A stretch of 31,742 nt of DNA from assembly GCA_964617665.1 (NCBI GenBank), contig CAZUAH010000104.1, forward strand, positions 1-31,742, given 5' to 3'. The translations under genes and the position numbers were made by a program. The notes beneath the pieces are model-generated. The model did not search any database. It had not been told where the DNA came from and saw only the letters and a list, made by a program, of their open reading frames with translations. This stretch comes from JADHUC01 sp964617665 (GTDB lineage Bacteria; Planctomycetota; Planctomycetia; Pirellulales; Pirellulaceae). How positions within the stretch are numbered: position 1 is the stretch's first letter; the number at the start of each line of letters is the position of its first letter. Shown one piece after another: positions 8,548-17,449 of this stretch.

Positions 8548-9945
8548 TCACCGGTAGAAATTCAACGACACTACAACTTCGCCGTCAAAGGGTCTTTCGA
8601 GACCGTCCTGCAAGGGGAACACGCCGGCCACGCGCAGAGTCGTATCACCGAATAGTTCCGAGTGCACGCCCACCGTGACGTTCGTCACATCTACGTGGCT
8701 GAGGAGATTGCCGAATTGAAACGTAGGCGATGCCGCTGACGCTTGGTCGATGAACACGTCTGCATCCGAGAGCGTCGTGGTATAGTGGAATTCCACTATC
8801 GAAGCCAAACCTGTCACAACGTTAGCGTAGGGGTTGCGATGAAGCCAGTATCCGGCTGAGAGGTCCGCATACAGGAGTGTCTGCTCTGTGAAAGTGCCAA
8901 ACGTACCCGTGAGGCCAGTGTCGGCAAAATCGATCTGGTTTCCGTTTGCCGGAACGTCGATCTGGAGAAAGCCCTGCCAGAAGAATCGATCGTTGGGTGC
9001 GTGCAGGAAGCCAACGTAGGGCGCCAAGTGGACCGCTTCGTTGTGCATAGTGAAGCTAGTTGTCAAAAACTGCCCTGTAACGTCACTCCCCGTCGGTGCG
9101 TCAATTGCCAAACCTGCCGCTACGGCGCCGTATTCTCCTGACGCCAGCAGCCGCTTGAGCGTCACTTGCAGGTTGCCAACACTGCCGCTTTCGATGGCAA
9201 GGCCACCTGAATTGATCCGTTGGGATACACCTAATGGCATCCGTACGTCGACCGACCAAAGATCGTCCCGAAACGTTCTCTCCAGGCCTATTGTGAAACG
9301 ATCTACCGAGAAATTGCGTTCTGACTCAGGCGCTGTTATGTCCGCACGGGCGCCAAGTGCGTTGTGAAAGTGGTTGTACATGAAGTAGCATCGGTTCATT
9401 GGCAGCGCTTTGTTATTCTCCGCGACCTTCAGCCGATAGCCACCTCCGGCAATCGCTAGGTCTGCCGCTGCAGTAGGCGGGTTGGCGGTTGCCTGAACCT
9501 GGCCACCTTGATTGAAGAAGTCACCCAGCATATTCGGCACACTGGCCAGACGTAGGGAAGGCGTACGGAACGCCAACAATCCCAGGTCCGGTGCCGGGTT
9601 CCTTCGTATCGGTACGGGACGTGGCGGTGTGTCGTCCTCGAGTTCGTTATCACTACGCGGTGGCTTCTTCGCCGGAGCTGTGGGCGGCTTCTCCGCTGGT
9701 GTTGGAACGGTGGGTTGGGCTTTCGGCTTGGGCTGTTGGGCCAGGAGGAAGTCGTCGTCCGCCACCGACGTCACCACCGATTCGTAGCCGCCATCTTCGT
9801 CCTGGCCGAGAATCGACGGCGAGAATGGTGCGACAAACGCGAGTAGCAGCAGCAGCGTCGTTGCTGCCCGAGGAAATGACGCCCACGCTTGTTTCTTGAT
9901 GGCAGAGTCATGGGCACAAACGATTGAAGTGGTCGTTAAGAACAT
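8548..9945 (-). CDS. Exported protein, probable outer-membrane beta-barrel
   Basis: A 465-residue exported protein. The N-terminus has a basic segment, then a hydrophobic core TTLLLLLAFVAPF, with likely cleavage after SILG. Residues about 60-120 are Pro/Lys/Ala-rich and look like a flexible linker. The remaining ~330 residues alternate hydrophobic and polar stretches of 8-12 residues (RFTIGLERTF, WSVDVRMPLG, LLYADLSAGYWLH, TTLRVAGVFPL) and end in VVVSLNFYR, as expected for an outer-membrane barrel. I do not recognise a named family or substrate. The ATG at 9945 has AAGGA about 11 bases upstream and no other good start is near. It converges on the coiled-coil gene across a terminator. Confidence 0.7.
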   Translation of the reverse strand: MFLTTTSIVCAHDSAIKKQAWASFPRAATTLLLLLAFVAPFSPSILGQDEDGGYESVVTSVADDDFLLAQQPKPKAQPTVPTPAEKPPTAPAKKPPRSDNELEDDTPPRPVPIRRNPAPDLGLLAFRTPSLRLASVPNMLGDFFNQGGQVQATANPPTAAADLAIAGGGYRLKVAENNKALPMNRCYFMYNHFHNALGARADITAPESERNFSVDRFTIGLERTFRDDLWSVDVRMPLGVSQRINSGGLAIESGSVGNLQVTLKRLLASGEYGAVAAGLAIDAPTGSDVTGQFLTTSFTMHNEAVHLAPYVGFLHAPNDRFFWQGFLQIDVPANGNQIDFADTGLTGTFGTFTEQTLLYADLSAGYWLHRNPYANVVTGLASIVEFHYTTTLSDADVFIDQASAASPTFQFGNLLSHVDVTNVTVGVHSELFGDTTLRVAGVFPLQDGLERPFDGEVVVSLNFYR

Positions 9946-10047
9946 TGCCGCGCTGGTCCTTCCCTGTTTTCAGCACTTGCTTCTGCGTGGTCATCGCATG
10001 TCGACAGACCGTACCTTCAATCCCGATATCGGCTTCGGAGCTTGAGG

Positions 10048-10065
10048 CACGTTAGTGAAAACGTG
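10048..10065. repeat. Inverted repeat in the 9946-10156 spacer
   Basis: CACGTT and AACGTG arms separated by six bases, lying between the antiporter stop and the start of the barrel gene. It could be a weak terminator for the upstream operon or an operator. Nothing else convincing was seen in this spacer. Confidence 0.35.
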
Positions 10066-10156
10066 ACGATTGGTCGAAGGTGGGCGAACGGACTGGCTGG
10101 GCAAGCCTTGTGGCTTGGATCGCGCGTCCAGCAGATGGACCCCCTGCCGTCCGTCA

Positions 10157-11746
10157 CTACACTCGCTTGCCCAAGAACCGCAAGATCGTGGCTAGAGCGA
10201 TAATTCCTAATGGCATCAACAGCCAGACCGACACGCCGAAACCTACTGGCAGGGTGCCGAAGAGGACCGCCACAACTCCGACCAACAGGGCGTACGGCAA
10301 CTGAGTTCGTACGTGCTCGACATGGTCACAACCGCTGGCTTGCGAAGAGAGAATCGTGGTGTCGGAGATCGGCGAGCAGTGGTCGCCGAAAATTGCCCCG
10401 GCCAGCACGCCGCCGATGGAAGCGATCATGATTGGATCCTCGGCCACAGGCGAGGAGGGGGCGTCACCCGCTAGCAGCCGGTAGGTCACGCGGATTACTA
10501 GAGGCATCAGGATGCCCATAGTTCCGTAACTGGTTCCCGTCGCGAAAGCGACCAACGAGGACAGGACGAACGCGATCGTCGGTAGCCAGGCGGCGGCGAC
10601 CCTGTGTTCGAGCAGTTCACTAACGTAGATGCCCGTTTTCAGGCATCCATCGCCTTCTCGGGTCATTGCGGACAATGCCCACGCCAGCCAAAGGATGACC
10701 AAGGCGCCAAGCATCTGTCGAGCACCATTGAAAGCCGCTGCTTGGATTTGAGAACGGCTCATAATGCGTTGCGTGCCGATCCATCCGATCGCCACGAGCA
10801 GGCCAGACAAGGAGCCGTAGACCAGGGCCACGTACGAATCGCCGTTGGCAAAGTAGTTGAAGAAGTTGGGCTCGATCGATGGATTCGCCGCTACTTTTTT
10901 CGCCCCTGTTGCGACTAGAAGACAAAATGTCACGGCGATGACCACTGCTATGGGAACGACCGCATTGTGCCATCGCTGTGGTACGGCATTGTCTGGATCG
11001 GCACGACTCGGTAAGGCGTCTTTCGCCGGATGGTCTGAGTCGTCTTGCGCTCGGCGTTCCGCAGTGAGCATCGGCCCGTAATCGCGTCGCATTACGGCGA
11101 CCAACGCCACCAGGGCCAAGGCCCACAGCACGTAGAAGCGATAGGGAATCGACGCGATGAAAATGGAAAACCCGTCGACTTGAACGCCGCCGGACGGCAA
11201 TTCGGCAAAGCCTTCATTGATGTACCCCACTTCGACAGCGACCCAAGTGGATACGAGGGCCAACCCAGCTACGGGTGCCGCCGTCGAATCAACCAAGTAT
11301 GCCAACTTCTCCCGCGAGATCTTCAGGCGGTCTGCTAGTGGTCGCATGGTCCCGCCCAGCAGAAGCGTATTGGCGTAGTCGTCGAAGAAGACGATCAACC
11401 CCAAGGCCCAGGTGGTTAGCTGGCCGCTTCGCCGATTTCGAGCCAATGGCGCCAGAACGTTTACCACGCCATGCATGCCACCCGATGCGTGAATCACGCC
11501 CACCGTGGCACCCATGAGCAGCGTGAACGTGAATACTCGAAGGTGCCCTTCCGCAGCGAGACTCGGCCATAAGTGATTCTCGAACAACGCGGCTACTGCC
11601 AAGTGCGGCTGCCAGCCCTCCAATATCAGTGCACCGGCGAATACGCCCAACAGCAGAGGGATGACCACTCGCCGCGTGGCGATGGCCAGCACGATAGCCA
11701 CCAGCGGAGGCAGCAGACTCAGAGGGCCGTACGGATGGTCGGGCAT
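10157..11746 (-). CDS. NhaC-family Na+/H+ antiporter
   Basis: Secondary transporter of the inner membrane, 529 residues with many hydrophobic segments, expected to exchange Na+ for H+. Family signatures are present: FFDDYANTLLLGGTMRPLAD near residue 120-140 and GDHCSPISDTTILSSQASG near the C-terminus, both typical of the NhaC/YheL group. The start is the ATG at 11746, since the longer frame reads Arg-rich sequence antisense to the preceding kinase gene; GGAAG lies about five bases upstream. This start lies inside the last codons of the histidine-kinase gene (28-base overlap), suggesting translational coupling. The ion specificity is inferred from family membership; related NhaC proteins also exchange malate/lactate. 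Confidence 0.88.
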   Translation of the reverse strand: MPDHPYGPLSLLPPLVAIVLAIATRRVVIPLLLGVFAGALILEGWQPHLAVAALFENHLWPSLAAEGHLRVFTFTLLMGATVGVIHASGGMHGVVNVLAPLARNRRSGQLTTWALGLIVFFDDYANTLLLGGTMRPLADRLKISREKLAYLVDSTAAPVAGLALVSTWVAVEVGYINEGFAELPSGGVQVDGFSIFIASIPYRFYVLWALALVALVAVMRRDYGPMLTAERRAQDDSDHPAKDALPSRADPDNAVPQRWHNAVVPIAVVIAVTFCLLVATGAKKVAANPSIEPNFFNYFANGDSYVALVYGSLSGLLVAIGWIGTQRIMSRSQIQAAAFNGARQMLGALVILWLAWALSAMTREGDGCLKTGIYVSELLEHRVAAAWLPTIAFVLSSLVAFATGTSYGTMGILMPLVIRVTYRLLAGDAPSSPVAEDPIMIASIGGVLAGAIFGDHCSPISDTTILSSQASGCDHVEHVRTQLPYALLVGVVAVLFGTLPVGFGVSVWLLMPLGIIALATILRFLGKRV

Positions 11747-13257
11747 GCTTCCATTGGCAGTCTGATAGCGAAGGTTGAACCGCGCATCGGCTCGCTGGTT
11801 ACATCGATGTGGCCGCCGTGCTCGGTCACGATTCGCCAGCACTTGGACAGCCCCAATCCGAGCCCGCGACCTGCTTCGCGGCCGGAGAAATACGGGTCGA
11901 ACAGATTCCGTCGCACCTCTGGAGGAATCCCGGGCCCCGTGTCGCTCACCACAATCTCTGCCCATGACGTGCCGTTGGAATCGGCATGCGATGCACTTGT
12001 GGTTTGAACGAAGATCTCGATCCGTCCGCCCGCGCTCAGCGCTTCGAGCGAGTTTGTGCAGAGCGCCCTCAGTGCGACGGCCAGATGCCCGCCATCCGCC
12101 TCGACAACGAGCGGTTCGTCAGGCGTTACTCGGAACAGTTCCGTGCCTTGTTTCTCCGCATCCAGCGCAATCTCTCTGATAACCTCATCGACTGTGTCCG
12201 TCAGATTGATCGGCGTTCGTTGAAGGGCCGGCGGCCTGGCAAACAGCATCATGTCCGCGATCATCTCGTTGGCTCGAAAGGCCTGCGCGTTGATTTCCGA
12301 CAGCTTCCGGTTCCGGTCCGGGTCAGATTCGTCGCGCATCAAGGTTTGCGCTCGTATCGAAATGTTTGCCAGCGGATTGTTGATTTCGTGGCTTGCACCG
12401 TATGCCAGAGCCTTGAGAGATCTCAGTTTCTCGGCTTCCAGTGTCGACTGAAAACGGTTCTCCAATTGGGCGAGTCGGACCAGTTTTCGCATCGTAATAG
12501 GCAACATGGCGGCAGCACCGACTGGCGGCGTTATCCACTGATCTCGGATTTCATTTCCGCAAAGGCGGTCGGCCTGGAAATCGCTATCAGTCGTGCCGTC
12601 CACGTCACTCTTCGTACCGGCAGGTGTTTCCCGCACGCGGTCGATCGCCTGGGCCAGAATCATGGGAAGGAAGCTTTTCGGTGGTCGCTCGTCGATTTCC
12701 ACCAGCACCTGTGCCAGCCACGGTGGCAGGCACATGGGCCTGTCTTTCATGTCCGCCAAGGATACGGTCGGACCGCTAGCATCCAACCATTGGGCTGAGC
12801 CGTGCAGCAATCCACACAGGTAGACTCGATCCGCGTCCGTGTCGCCGGCCAGCCGCCGGGCACAGCGGGCCACAGCAACGGCTTCGGCTGCATAGTCTGC
12901 CAGTCGAGCGATGTGTTCCGGATCGGCAGACGGGTGTAAGTCGATTTCGTCCTCGCTCCACTGCAACGCGTCATGACCATGCTGTGACAGCCAGTCGGCA
13001 AGCTCATCGATTCCGGATGGCGGATGCAATTCCCGCGGCGTAGCGTGGCACGCGGTCCAGAGCGCTAGTGCTGAGTCTCTTGCCAAAAGGGTGGTCAGTC
13101 GATCTCGGCGGTTATTCAGATCGTCTTCTGCGAAACACCGAGCCAAACCGGCGGCTGTATGTTCTGCCAGGGGCAGCCGCCACACTTGGGAACCAACCGT
13201 CAATTTGGGAAGACACGTCATCGTTGCGTGCGAGATGAAAAACACGCGTGTCCGCAT
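11719..13257 (-). CDS. Sensor histidine kinase with an N-terminal HDOD-like domain
   Basis: A 512-residue cytoplasmic histidine kinase with no obvious membrane segment. Residues about 20-200 are helical and Ala/Leu-rich and resemble a degenerate HDOD/HD fold (e.g. CGLLHGSAQWLDASG), a guess rather than a firm call. The kinase core is clear: H-box ASHEINNPLANI near residue 290, N-box LCTNSLEAL, G1 box VSDTGPGIPPEV and G2 box GRGLGLGLSKC near 465. It follows an HTH-receiver gene by 56 bases and overlaps the antiporter gene that follows, so the three form one operon. An in-frame ATG at 13221 is an alternative start; neither has a good Shine-Dalgarno sequence. The signal sensed is unknown. Confidence 0.85.
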   Translation of the reverse strand: MRTRVFFISHATMTCLPKLTVGSQVWRLPLAEHTAAGLARCFAEDDLNNRRDRLTTLLARDSALALWTACHATPRELHPPSGIDELADWLSQHGHDALQWSEDEIDLHPSADPEHIARLADYAAEAVAVARCARRLAGDTDADRVYLCGLLHGSAQWLDASGPTVSLADMKDRPMCLPPWLAQVLVEIDERPPKSFLPMILAQAIDRVRETPAGTKSDVDGTTDSDFQADRLCGNEIRDQWITPPVGAAAMLPITMRKLVRLAQLENRFQSTLEAEKLRSLKALAYGASHEINNPLANISIRAQTLMRDESDPDRNRKLSEINAQAFRANEMIADMMLFARPPALQRTPINLTDTVDEVIREIALDAEKQGTELFRVTPDEPLVVEADGGHLAVALRALCTNSLEALSAGGRIEIFVQTTSASHADSNGTSWAEIVVSDTGPGIPPEVRRNLFDPYFSGREAGRGLGLGLSKCWRIVTEHGGHIDVTSEPMRGSTFAIRLPMEACPTIRTAL

Positions 13258-13313
13258 CGCTCAGCGCGCGGCACGCGTGATGTGTCGACTGCAATCAGTG
13301 AAACGGACGATCT

Positions 13314-13907
13314 TCAGACGTTTGCTGTCCGCTCGATGTCCAGCAAATCACAAGCCCGATCGAGCAAGCGATCAACGTTGAACGGCTTGTGCATGAAGTC
13401 GTTGGCTCCAGCTGCCTTCAACTCTGCCACCTTATCCTGTTCGACCATGCCCGAGATGCAGATGATCTTCACCTCTTGCAGGCTGTCGTCACTGCGAATC
13501 CGCTGGCACACTTCCTTACCGTTGATGTCTGGCAACATCACGTCCAAGACGACGAGGTCCGGGCGGAACTCCTTGACGGACATGCCGGCCTCGAAGCCGT
13601 TGTTCGCGTTCCGGATATCGAACCGGCCGTCCCTCGCGAACACGTCGGTGAGAAGGTCCATCAGTTCCTCGTCGTCGTCCACGATCAACACTTTTCGTTT
13701 GCCGCTTTCCAACGCATCGGTTGGAATCCCGTTGTCCTTCATGAATGAGTACAGTTGGTCGCGCGGAATGCGGCGGAACCGACTGCCGGGAACGCGGAAT
13801 CCTTTCAGACTTCCATTGTCGAAACAGCGAATGATAGTTTGCTGGCTAACCTTGCAAATCTTAGCCGCTTCGCCCGTCGTAAAAACAGTTTTCGTAGTCA
13901 TGGCCAT
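13314..13907 (-). CDS. Response regulator with N-terminal excisionase-type HTH and C-terminal receiver
   Basis: A 197-residue regulator with the usual domain order reversed. Residues about 4-52 are a MerR/excisionase-like winged helix (FTTGEAAKICKVSQQTIIRC followed by a basic GFRVPGSRFRR wing), and residues about 66-185 are a CheY-like receiver with acidic pocket VDDDEE, phospho-acceptor Asp in VVLDVMLPD near 121, the ISG switch residue and the conserved Lys in HKPF. It is the first gene of an operon with a kinase and an antiporter and is likely that kinase's partner. Start chosen at 13907 because AAGGAAGGA lies six bases upstream; an ATG follows two codons later and a longer frame begins at 13928. 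Confidence 0.87.
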   Translation of the reverse strand: MAMTTKTVFTTGEAAKICKVSQQTIIRCFDNGSLKGFRVPGSRFRRIPRDQLYSFMKDNGIPTDALESGKRKVLIVDDDEELMDLLTDVFARDGRFDIRNANNGFEAGMSVKEFRPDLVVLDVMLPDINGKEVCQRIRSDDSLQEVKIICISGMVEQDKVAELKAAGANDFMHKPFNVDRLLDRACDLLDIERTANV

Positions 13908-14033
13908 AAACAATCCTTCCTTAGCCAACAGAGCTCGTCCTTAGCTACCTCGATGCTCAGAACTGCGCGACGTACTTAGTTAGCACACCTTCCGGGACCG
14001 TTCCATCCGTTTGGATTATCCGGTTCTTCCGAG

Positions 14034-14049
14034 TTTACCAGATTTACCA
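14034..14049 (-). repeat. Direct repeat in the leader of the HTH-receiver operon
   Basis: Two TTTACCA copies (14034-14040 and 14043-14049, plus-strand reading) spaced nine bases apart, just downstream of the predicted transcription start. They are a possible regulator-binding site. Confidence 0.35.
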
Positions 14050-14050
14050 A

Positions 14051-14086
14051 TTGACGGAATTATACCTACCCTGCGTTGTCCGTCAA
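14051..14086 (-). promoter_or_regulatory. Sigma70-like promoter flanked by a 7-bp dyad
   Basis: On the minus strand, TTGACG (14086-14081), a 16-base spacer and TATAAT (14064-14059) form a near-consensus promoter about 150 bases upstream of the HTH-receiver gene. The arms CCGTCAA (14080-14086) and TTGACGG (14051-14057) are perfect inverted repeats, one covering the -35 and the other the expected start point, so the promoter sits inside a large dyad. Confidence 0.7.
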
Positions 14087-14158
14087 GGTTGATCTGAATG
14101 ACGTAAGTACAAATATTCCAAGTACTTGCATCCGATTCCGCAAACCGGTTGCCCTGAG

Positions 14159-15490
14159 TTATAGGCTCCATCCTTGCCGATAGGGCGGATTCAGCAGTGC
14201 GTTCCCTGCGTCAGAGTTGGCGAATTGGAGCTTCTCAGCATCCCAGTACAGCTTCTCTCCGGTCCGAATGGCGATGTTGCCCATCAATACAACTGCGGCC
14301 AACAGCCCAGCATGATCCACGAAATTGCTGCCTGCGGGCTTGCCGCCCTTGCAGGCATCGATCCATTCCTGGTAGTGCCCAGGCGAACGTTCAAGCACGC
14401 GTGCTGGCTTGCCGAAGTCCTGCATCTTGCTCTCTGGGAGCAGGCGATGGTTGTGGAGCATTCCCTTGTCGCCGACGATCAGTGTGCCATCGCCAGTGAA
14501 GATATTCCGGCCGCGCTGCAATTCCTCCGGCAGCGGAGGCATCATGCCACCGTCATACCAGCGCAGCAGGATCTCGGGTCGATCGCCCTTGGCTGCAAAG
14601 CGATAGGTGACAATCGACGCCAGTGGCGCCGTTTCGTTCTTGATTTCAGGTGGCGCATTCCAGTGGGTGGAGCATGCCTCGACGCTGGTTGGCCAGCCTA
14701 ACTTCAGAGCTTTGAATGCGGCGGACAGGTTGTGGCATCCGATGTCGCCCAATACGCCCGTGCCGAAATCCCACCAGCCACGCCATCGGAATGGGTGATA
14801 GCAGGGGTGATAAGGTCGCTCGGGCGATGGGCCGAGCCAAAGGTCCCAATTCATGTGTGGTGGGACGGGCGGTGTTTCGTTGGGACGCGGAATGCCACGT
14901 GGCGAGATGTCTGGTTGTCGGTTCGACCACGAATGGATCTCGCGCACTTTGCCAATTGCGCCCGCCCAGATGTACTCGCACACGAAGCGAGCATGTTCGC
15001 CAGCTTGCCCCTGGTTCCCCATCTGAGTAGCCACCTTTGCCTCTCTTGCGGCCTTGGCCACCGCTAGGGCCTCGTGCACGCTATGCGTGAGCGGCTTTTG
15101 ACAGAAGACGTGCTTGCCCATCTTGAGGGCCATCGTCGTGACCACCGCATGATTGTGGTCCGGGGTGGCCACCATGACAGCATCGATGTGCTTTTCGCTT
15201 TCCAGCATCTTCCGGAAATCGCTGTACACCTTAGCCTGTGGAAATTGTTTGGCCGACCTGGCCGCCTGGTTTGCGTCTACGTCGCAAATGGCCACGATGT
15301 TTTCGGTGGGCACTCTGCGGACATCCCCCGAACCCATCCCGCCGACTCCAACGACGGCGATGTTCAATTTGTTGTTGGCCGAAGGTTGCCCGAGTGTTCC
15401 GAGCACCTGACGAGGAATGACCGTGAACGCGGTTGCAGCGGCCGTTCCGGCGAGCACTTGACGTCGGGTGAACCGTTTCTTGGTGGTCAT
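14159..15490 (-). CDS. Tat-exported Gfo/Idh/MocA-family oxidoreductase
   Basis: NAD(P)-dependent dehydrogenase family protein, 443 residues, probably acting on a sugar or inositol-like substrate outside the cytoplasm. The N-terminus KKRFTRRQVLAGTAAATAF is a twin-arginine signal. The Rossmann fold begins at about residue 35 (NIAVVGVGGMGSGDV), with ICDVDANQA as the second strand and VATPDHNHA after it. The usual EKP motif reads CQKPLTHSVHEA, a variant common in planctomycete paralogues. The central GVLGDIGCHN matches the catalytic D..CH region, and HYQEWIDACKGG and the C-terminal half are typical of the family. The ATG at 15490 has AGAGGA upstream. Planctomycetes carry many such genes; the substrate is not deducible. 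Confidence 0.9.
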   Translation of the reverse strand: MTTKKRFTRRQVLAGTAAATAFTVIPRQVLGTLGQPSANNKLNIAVVGVGGMGSGDVRRVPTENIVAICDVDANQAARSAKQFPQAKVYSDFRKMLESEKHIDAVMVATPDHNHAVVTTMALKMGKHVFCQKPLTHSVHEALAVAKAAREAKVATQMGNQGQAGEHARFVCEYIWAGAIGKVREIHSWSNRQPDISPRGIPRPNETPPVPPHMNWDLWLGPSPERPYHPCYHPFRWRGWWDFGTGVLGDIGCHNLSAAFKALKLGWPTSVEACSTHWNAPPEIKNETAPLASIVTYRFAAKGDRPEILLRWYDGGMMPPLPEELQRGRNIFTGDGTLIVGDKGMLHNHRLLPESKMQDFGKPARVLERSPGHYQEWIDACKGGKPAGSNFVDHAGLLAAVVLMGNIAIRTGEKLYWDAEKLQFANSDAGNALLNPPYRQGWSL

Positions 15491-15652
15491 TGGTCGTCCT
15501 CTGTAGATTGAGTGGCGTGGATTCCCGCGCATACGAGTATACGAAGGTCTGAACGCTGTCGCTACATGCAACTGGGGTTTCAGCAGGTCGGCCCGAAAGT
15601 AGTCCGATCCGTTCGATGTGCTAAATCGCTCCTGCCAACGGATGAGAATCTA

Positions 15653-15679
15653 TTGACCGTGCCGCAAAGCGTGTACAAT
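15653..15679 (+). promoter_or_regulatory. Candidate promoter of the secreted HEAT-like gene
   Basis: TTGACC (15653-15658) and TACAAT (15674-15679) with a 15-base spacer. The predicted transcript would begin near 15686, just before GGAGGA at 15691. Confidence 0.5.
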
Positions 15680-15698
15680 CGGTTGTCTGTGGAGGAAG

Positions 15699-16715
15699 AT
15701 GCGTACCCAGCCCAAACTAGATATTGACGCGAGGTGTGATGCGATGTCGCTGAATAACGTGTTGGCGAACGTTGTGGTTCTAACGGTGCTTTCGGGAGTC
15801 CTACTTCCGCTCAACGTGGCACGGGCATCTGAAGATTCTCCGACACAGGCCCAAGCCGATAAAGACACCATTGCCAAGTGGATCAGACAGTTGGATTCGA
15901 ACCGTTTTGCGGAACGGAGCGAAGCCAGTAGCAGGTTGGAAGCGGCTGGCAAAGTTGCCTTTCCTGCGTTGACCGAAGCGGCGCTGGGCAACAGCCGCGA
16001 GGTGACCTTGCGCGTGATTGATATTCTGCGAAGACACTTCAACGAGGGTGACAAAGCGACGAAGGATGCCGCGAAGGCGGTTCTGGAGAAGCTTACCGAA
16101 AGCGACCACCAATCGGCGGCTCGTCGTGCCAAGGATGTCTTGAACCCGAAACCGCCAGCTCAGGCAGGCGTCTTACCGGGGATTCAGATTGGCCGAGCGC
16201 AAATTCAGATACAAATGAACGCCATTGCGGGTGGCCAAGGGAAGAAGGTCAAAACCAAGATCATCAACGGTGTCAAAGAGATCGAAGTGGAAGAGAAAGA
16301 TGTAAAGATCAAGATTACGGAAGATCCGGCAGGCGGGATCAAGATGGAGGTGACCGAAAAGAAGGACGGCAAAGAAACGACGAAGAAATACTCTGCCAAG
16401 AGCGCGGACGAATTGAAGAAAAACCACCTTGATGCCCACAAGATTTATGAGAAGCACAAGGAAGGAGCGGGCGGCATTGTTCAGATTCAAGCGATTCCGG
16501 GACAGCCGATCCAAATCGCTCCTCAGGCGATTCCGATCAACCAGGGGGCCATCGCCAGGACGGCGCATGCAGCCCAGTTGAGGGCAGCTCAACGCTTGAT
16601 CGAGGCGACAGCCAAACAACTGAAGGGTGACAACGCAGGAGAGACGGCGAAACGCTTGGAAGAAATCGCCAAGCAACTGGCAGAGATCGAGAGCGATTTG
16701 AAGAAAGGCGATTAG
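15699..16715 (+). CDS. Secreted protein with HEAT-like domain and charged C-terminus
   Basis: A 338-residue exported protein of unknown function. A hydrophobic signal-like segment (VLANVVVLTVLSGVLLPL) ends near ARA-SED. Residues about 60-148 are helical and HEAT-like, with WIRQLDSNRFAERSEASSRL and a second similar helix pair, a pattern frequent in planctomycete secreted proteins. The middle has short beta-prone Lys/Ile-rich repeats (VKTKIINGVKEIEVEEKDVK) and the end is a long charged helix (KRLEEIAKQLAEIESDLK). The ATG at 15699 has GGAGGA very close; the ATG at 15744 has GAGGTG at better spacing but would leave the signal peptide without a basic n-region, so 15699 is kept. It is divergent from the oxidoreductase gene. 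Confidence 0.72.
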   Translation: MRTQPKLDIDARCDAMSLNNVLANVVVLTVLSGVLLPLNVARASEDSPTQAQADKDTIAKWIRQLDSNRFAERSEASSRLEAAGKVAFPALTEAALGNSREVTLRVIDILRRHFNEGDKATKDAAKAVLEKLTESDHQSAARRAKDVLNPKPPAQAGVLPGIQIGRAQIQIQMNAIAGGQGKKVKTKIINGVKEIEVEEKDVKIKITEDPAGGIKMEVTEKKDGKETTKKYSAKSADELKKNHLDAHKIYEKHKEGAGGIVQIQAIPGQPIQIAPQAIPINQGAIARTAHAAQLRAAQRLIEATAKQLKGDNAGETAKRLEEIAKQLAEIESDLKKGD

Positions 16716-16786
16716 GCGGCTTGCAGGTGACAGCCCGTGGAGTGGTGCTGGCTAAGTCAAAACTGCTTGTTGAGGGCTGACGTCCG

Positions 16787-17449
16787 CTATTTCTGAAGGG
16801 ATCCGGCCGGCTTCCGTTTTGGCGCGATTAGTCGTTCATGGACAATCCCTAGAATCCCGCGAGCGACATCTTCCTTCGATCCCCCGAAAGCTTGCACTAC
16901 GCGGCCTCGACGGTCGATGATTTCTACTTCGTTGTCCAGCGAATGCATCGCCTGCAGACCATTGAGTACCATCAGGTTGCAGCTCTTCTTCTCCAGCTTG
17001 ACGAGGGCTCGAAATCGCGGATCGTCCGTCTCCAAGGCAAATCCCACCAGCCATTGTTTTTTGCTCTTGTTCGCACCAAGCGTTGCCACGACGTCGGGCG
17101 TTTCAATCAAGTGCAATTCAAGCGGTTGTCCGGTCTTAGCGATCTTCTGCGTTTGGACTCGCACGGGACGGTAGTCGCATGGCGCCGCGGCTCCTATCAT
17201 CCCGTCACACTTGGGAAACACGTCGCAGCAGGCATCCAGCATCTCCTCCGTGGACGCGACCCACACGACCTCCGCACTGGACGGATACTCGACATCGACC
17301 GGTCCGCTGACAATGATGACCTCGTGGCCCAGTTCAAGGGCGGCATGTGCTAATGCACGGCCCATGCGGCCGCTGGAAGCGTTGGTCAGGTATCGGACTG
17401 GATCCAGATACTGGCGTGTGGGGCCTGATGTGATGAGAATGCGGGCCAT
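16787..17449 (-). CDS. coaB: Phosphopantothenate-cysteine ligase domain protein (CoaB)
   Basis: Second step of coenzyme A synthesis from 4'-phosphopantothenate: ligation of cysteine. This 220-residue protein is the CoaB half of the usual CoaBC fusion. It opens with ITSGPTRQYLDPVRYLTN and SSGRMGRALA, the nucleotide-binding signature, followed by AAPCDYRP, the KIAKTG region, ETPDVVATLG and GFALETDD, all in family order. The frame remains open to 17746, but that part is antisense-like and overlaps coaC; the ATG at 17449 shares one base with the coaC stop (TGATG), which sets the start and indicates coupled translation. Confidence 0.9.
   Translation of the reverse strand: MARILITSGPTRQYLDPVRYLTNASSGRMGRALAHAALELGHEVIIVSGPVDVEYPSSAEVVWVASTEEMLDACCDVFPKCDGMIGAAAPCDYRPVRVQTQKIAKTGQPLELHLIETPDVVATLGANKSKKQWLVGFALETDDPRFRALVKLEKKSCNLMVLNGLQAMHSLDNEVEIIDRRGRVVQAFGGSKEDVARGILGIVHERLIAPKRKPAGSLQK

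Noticed and set aside
11986..12798. A 270-codon plus-strand open frame over the histidine kinase
   Set aside because: Arg/Gln-rich shadow frame; the kinase boxes are intact on the other strand.
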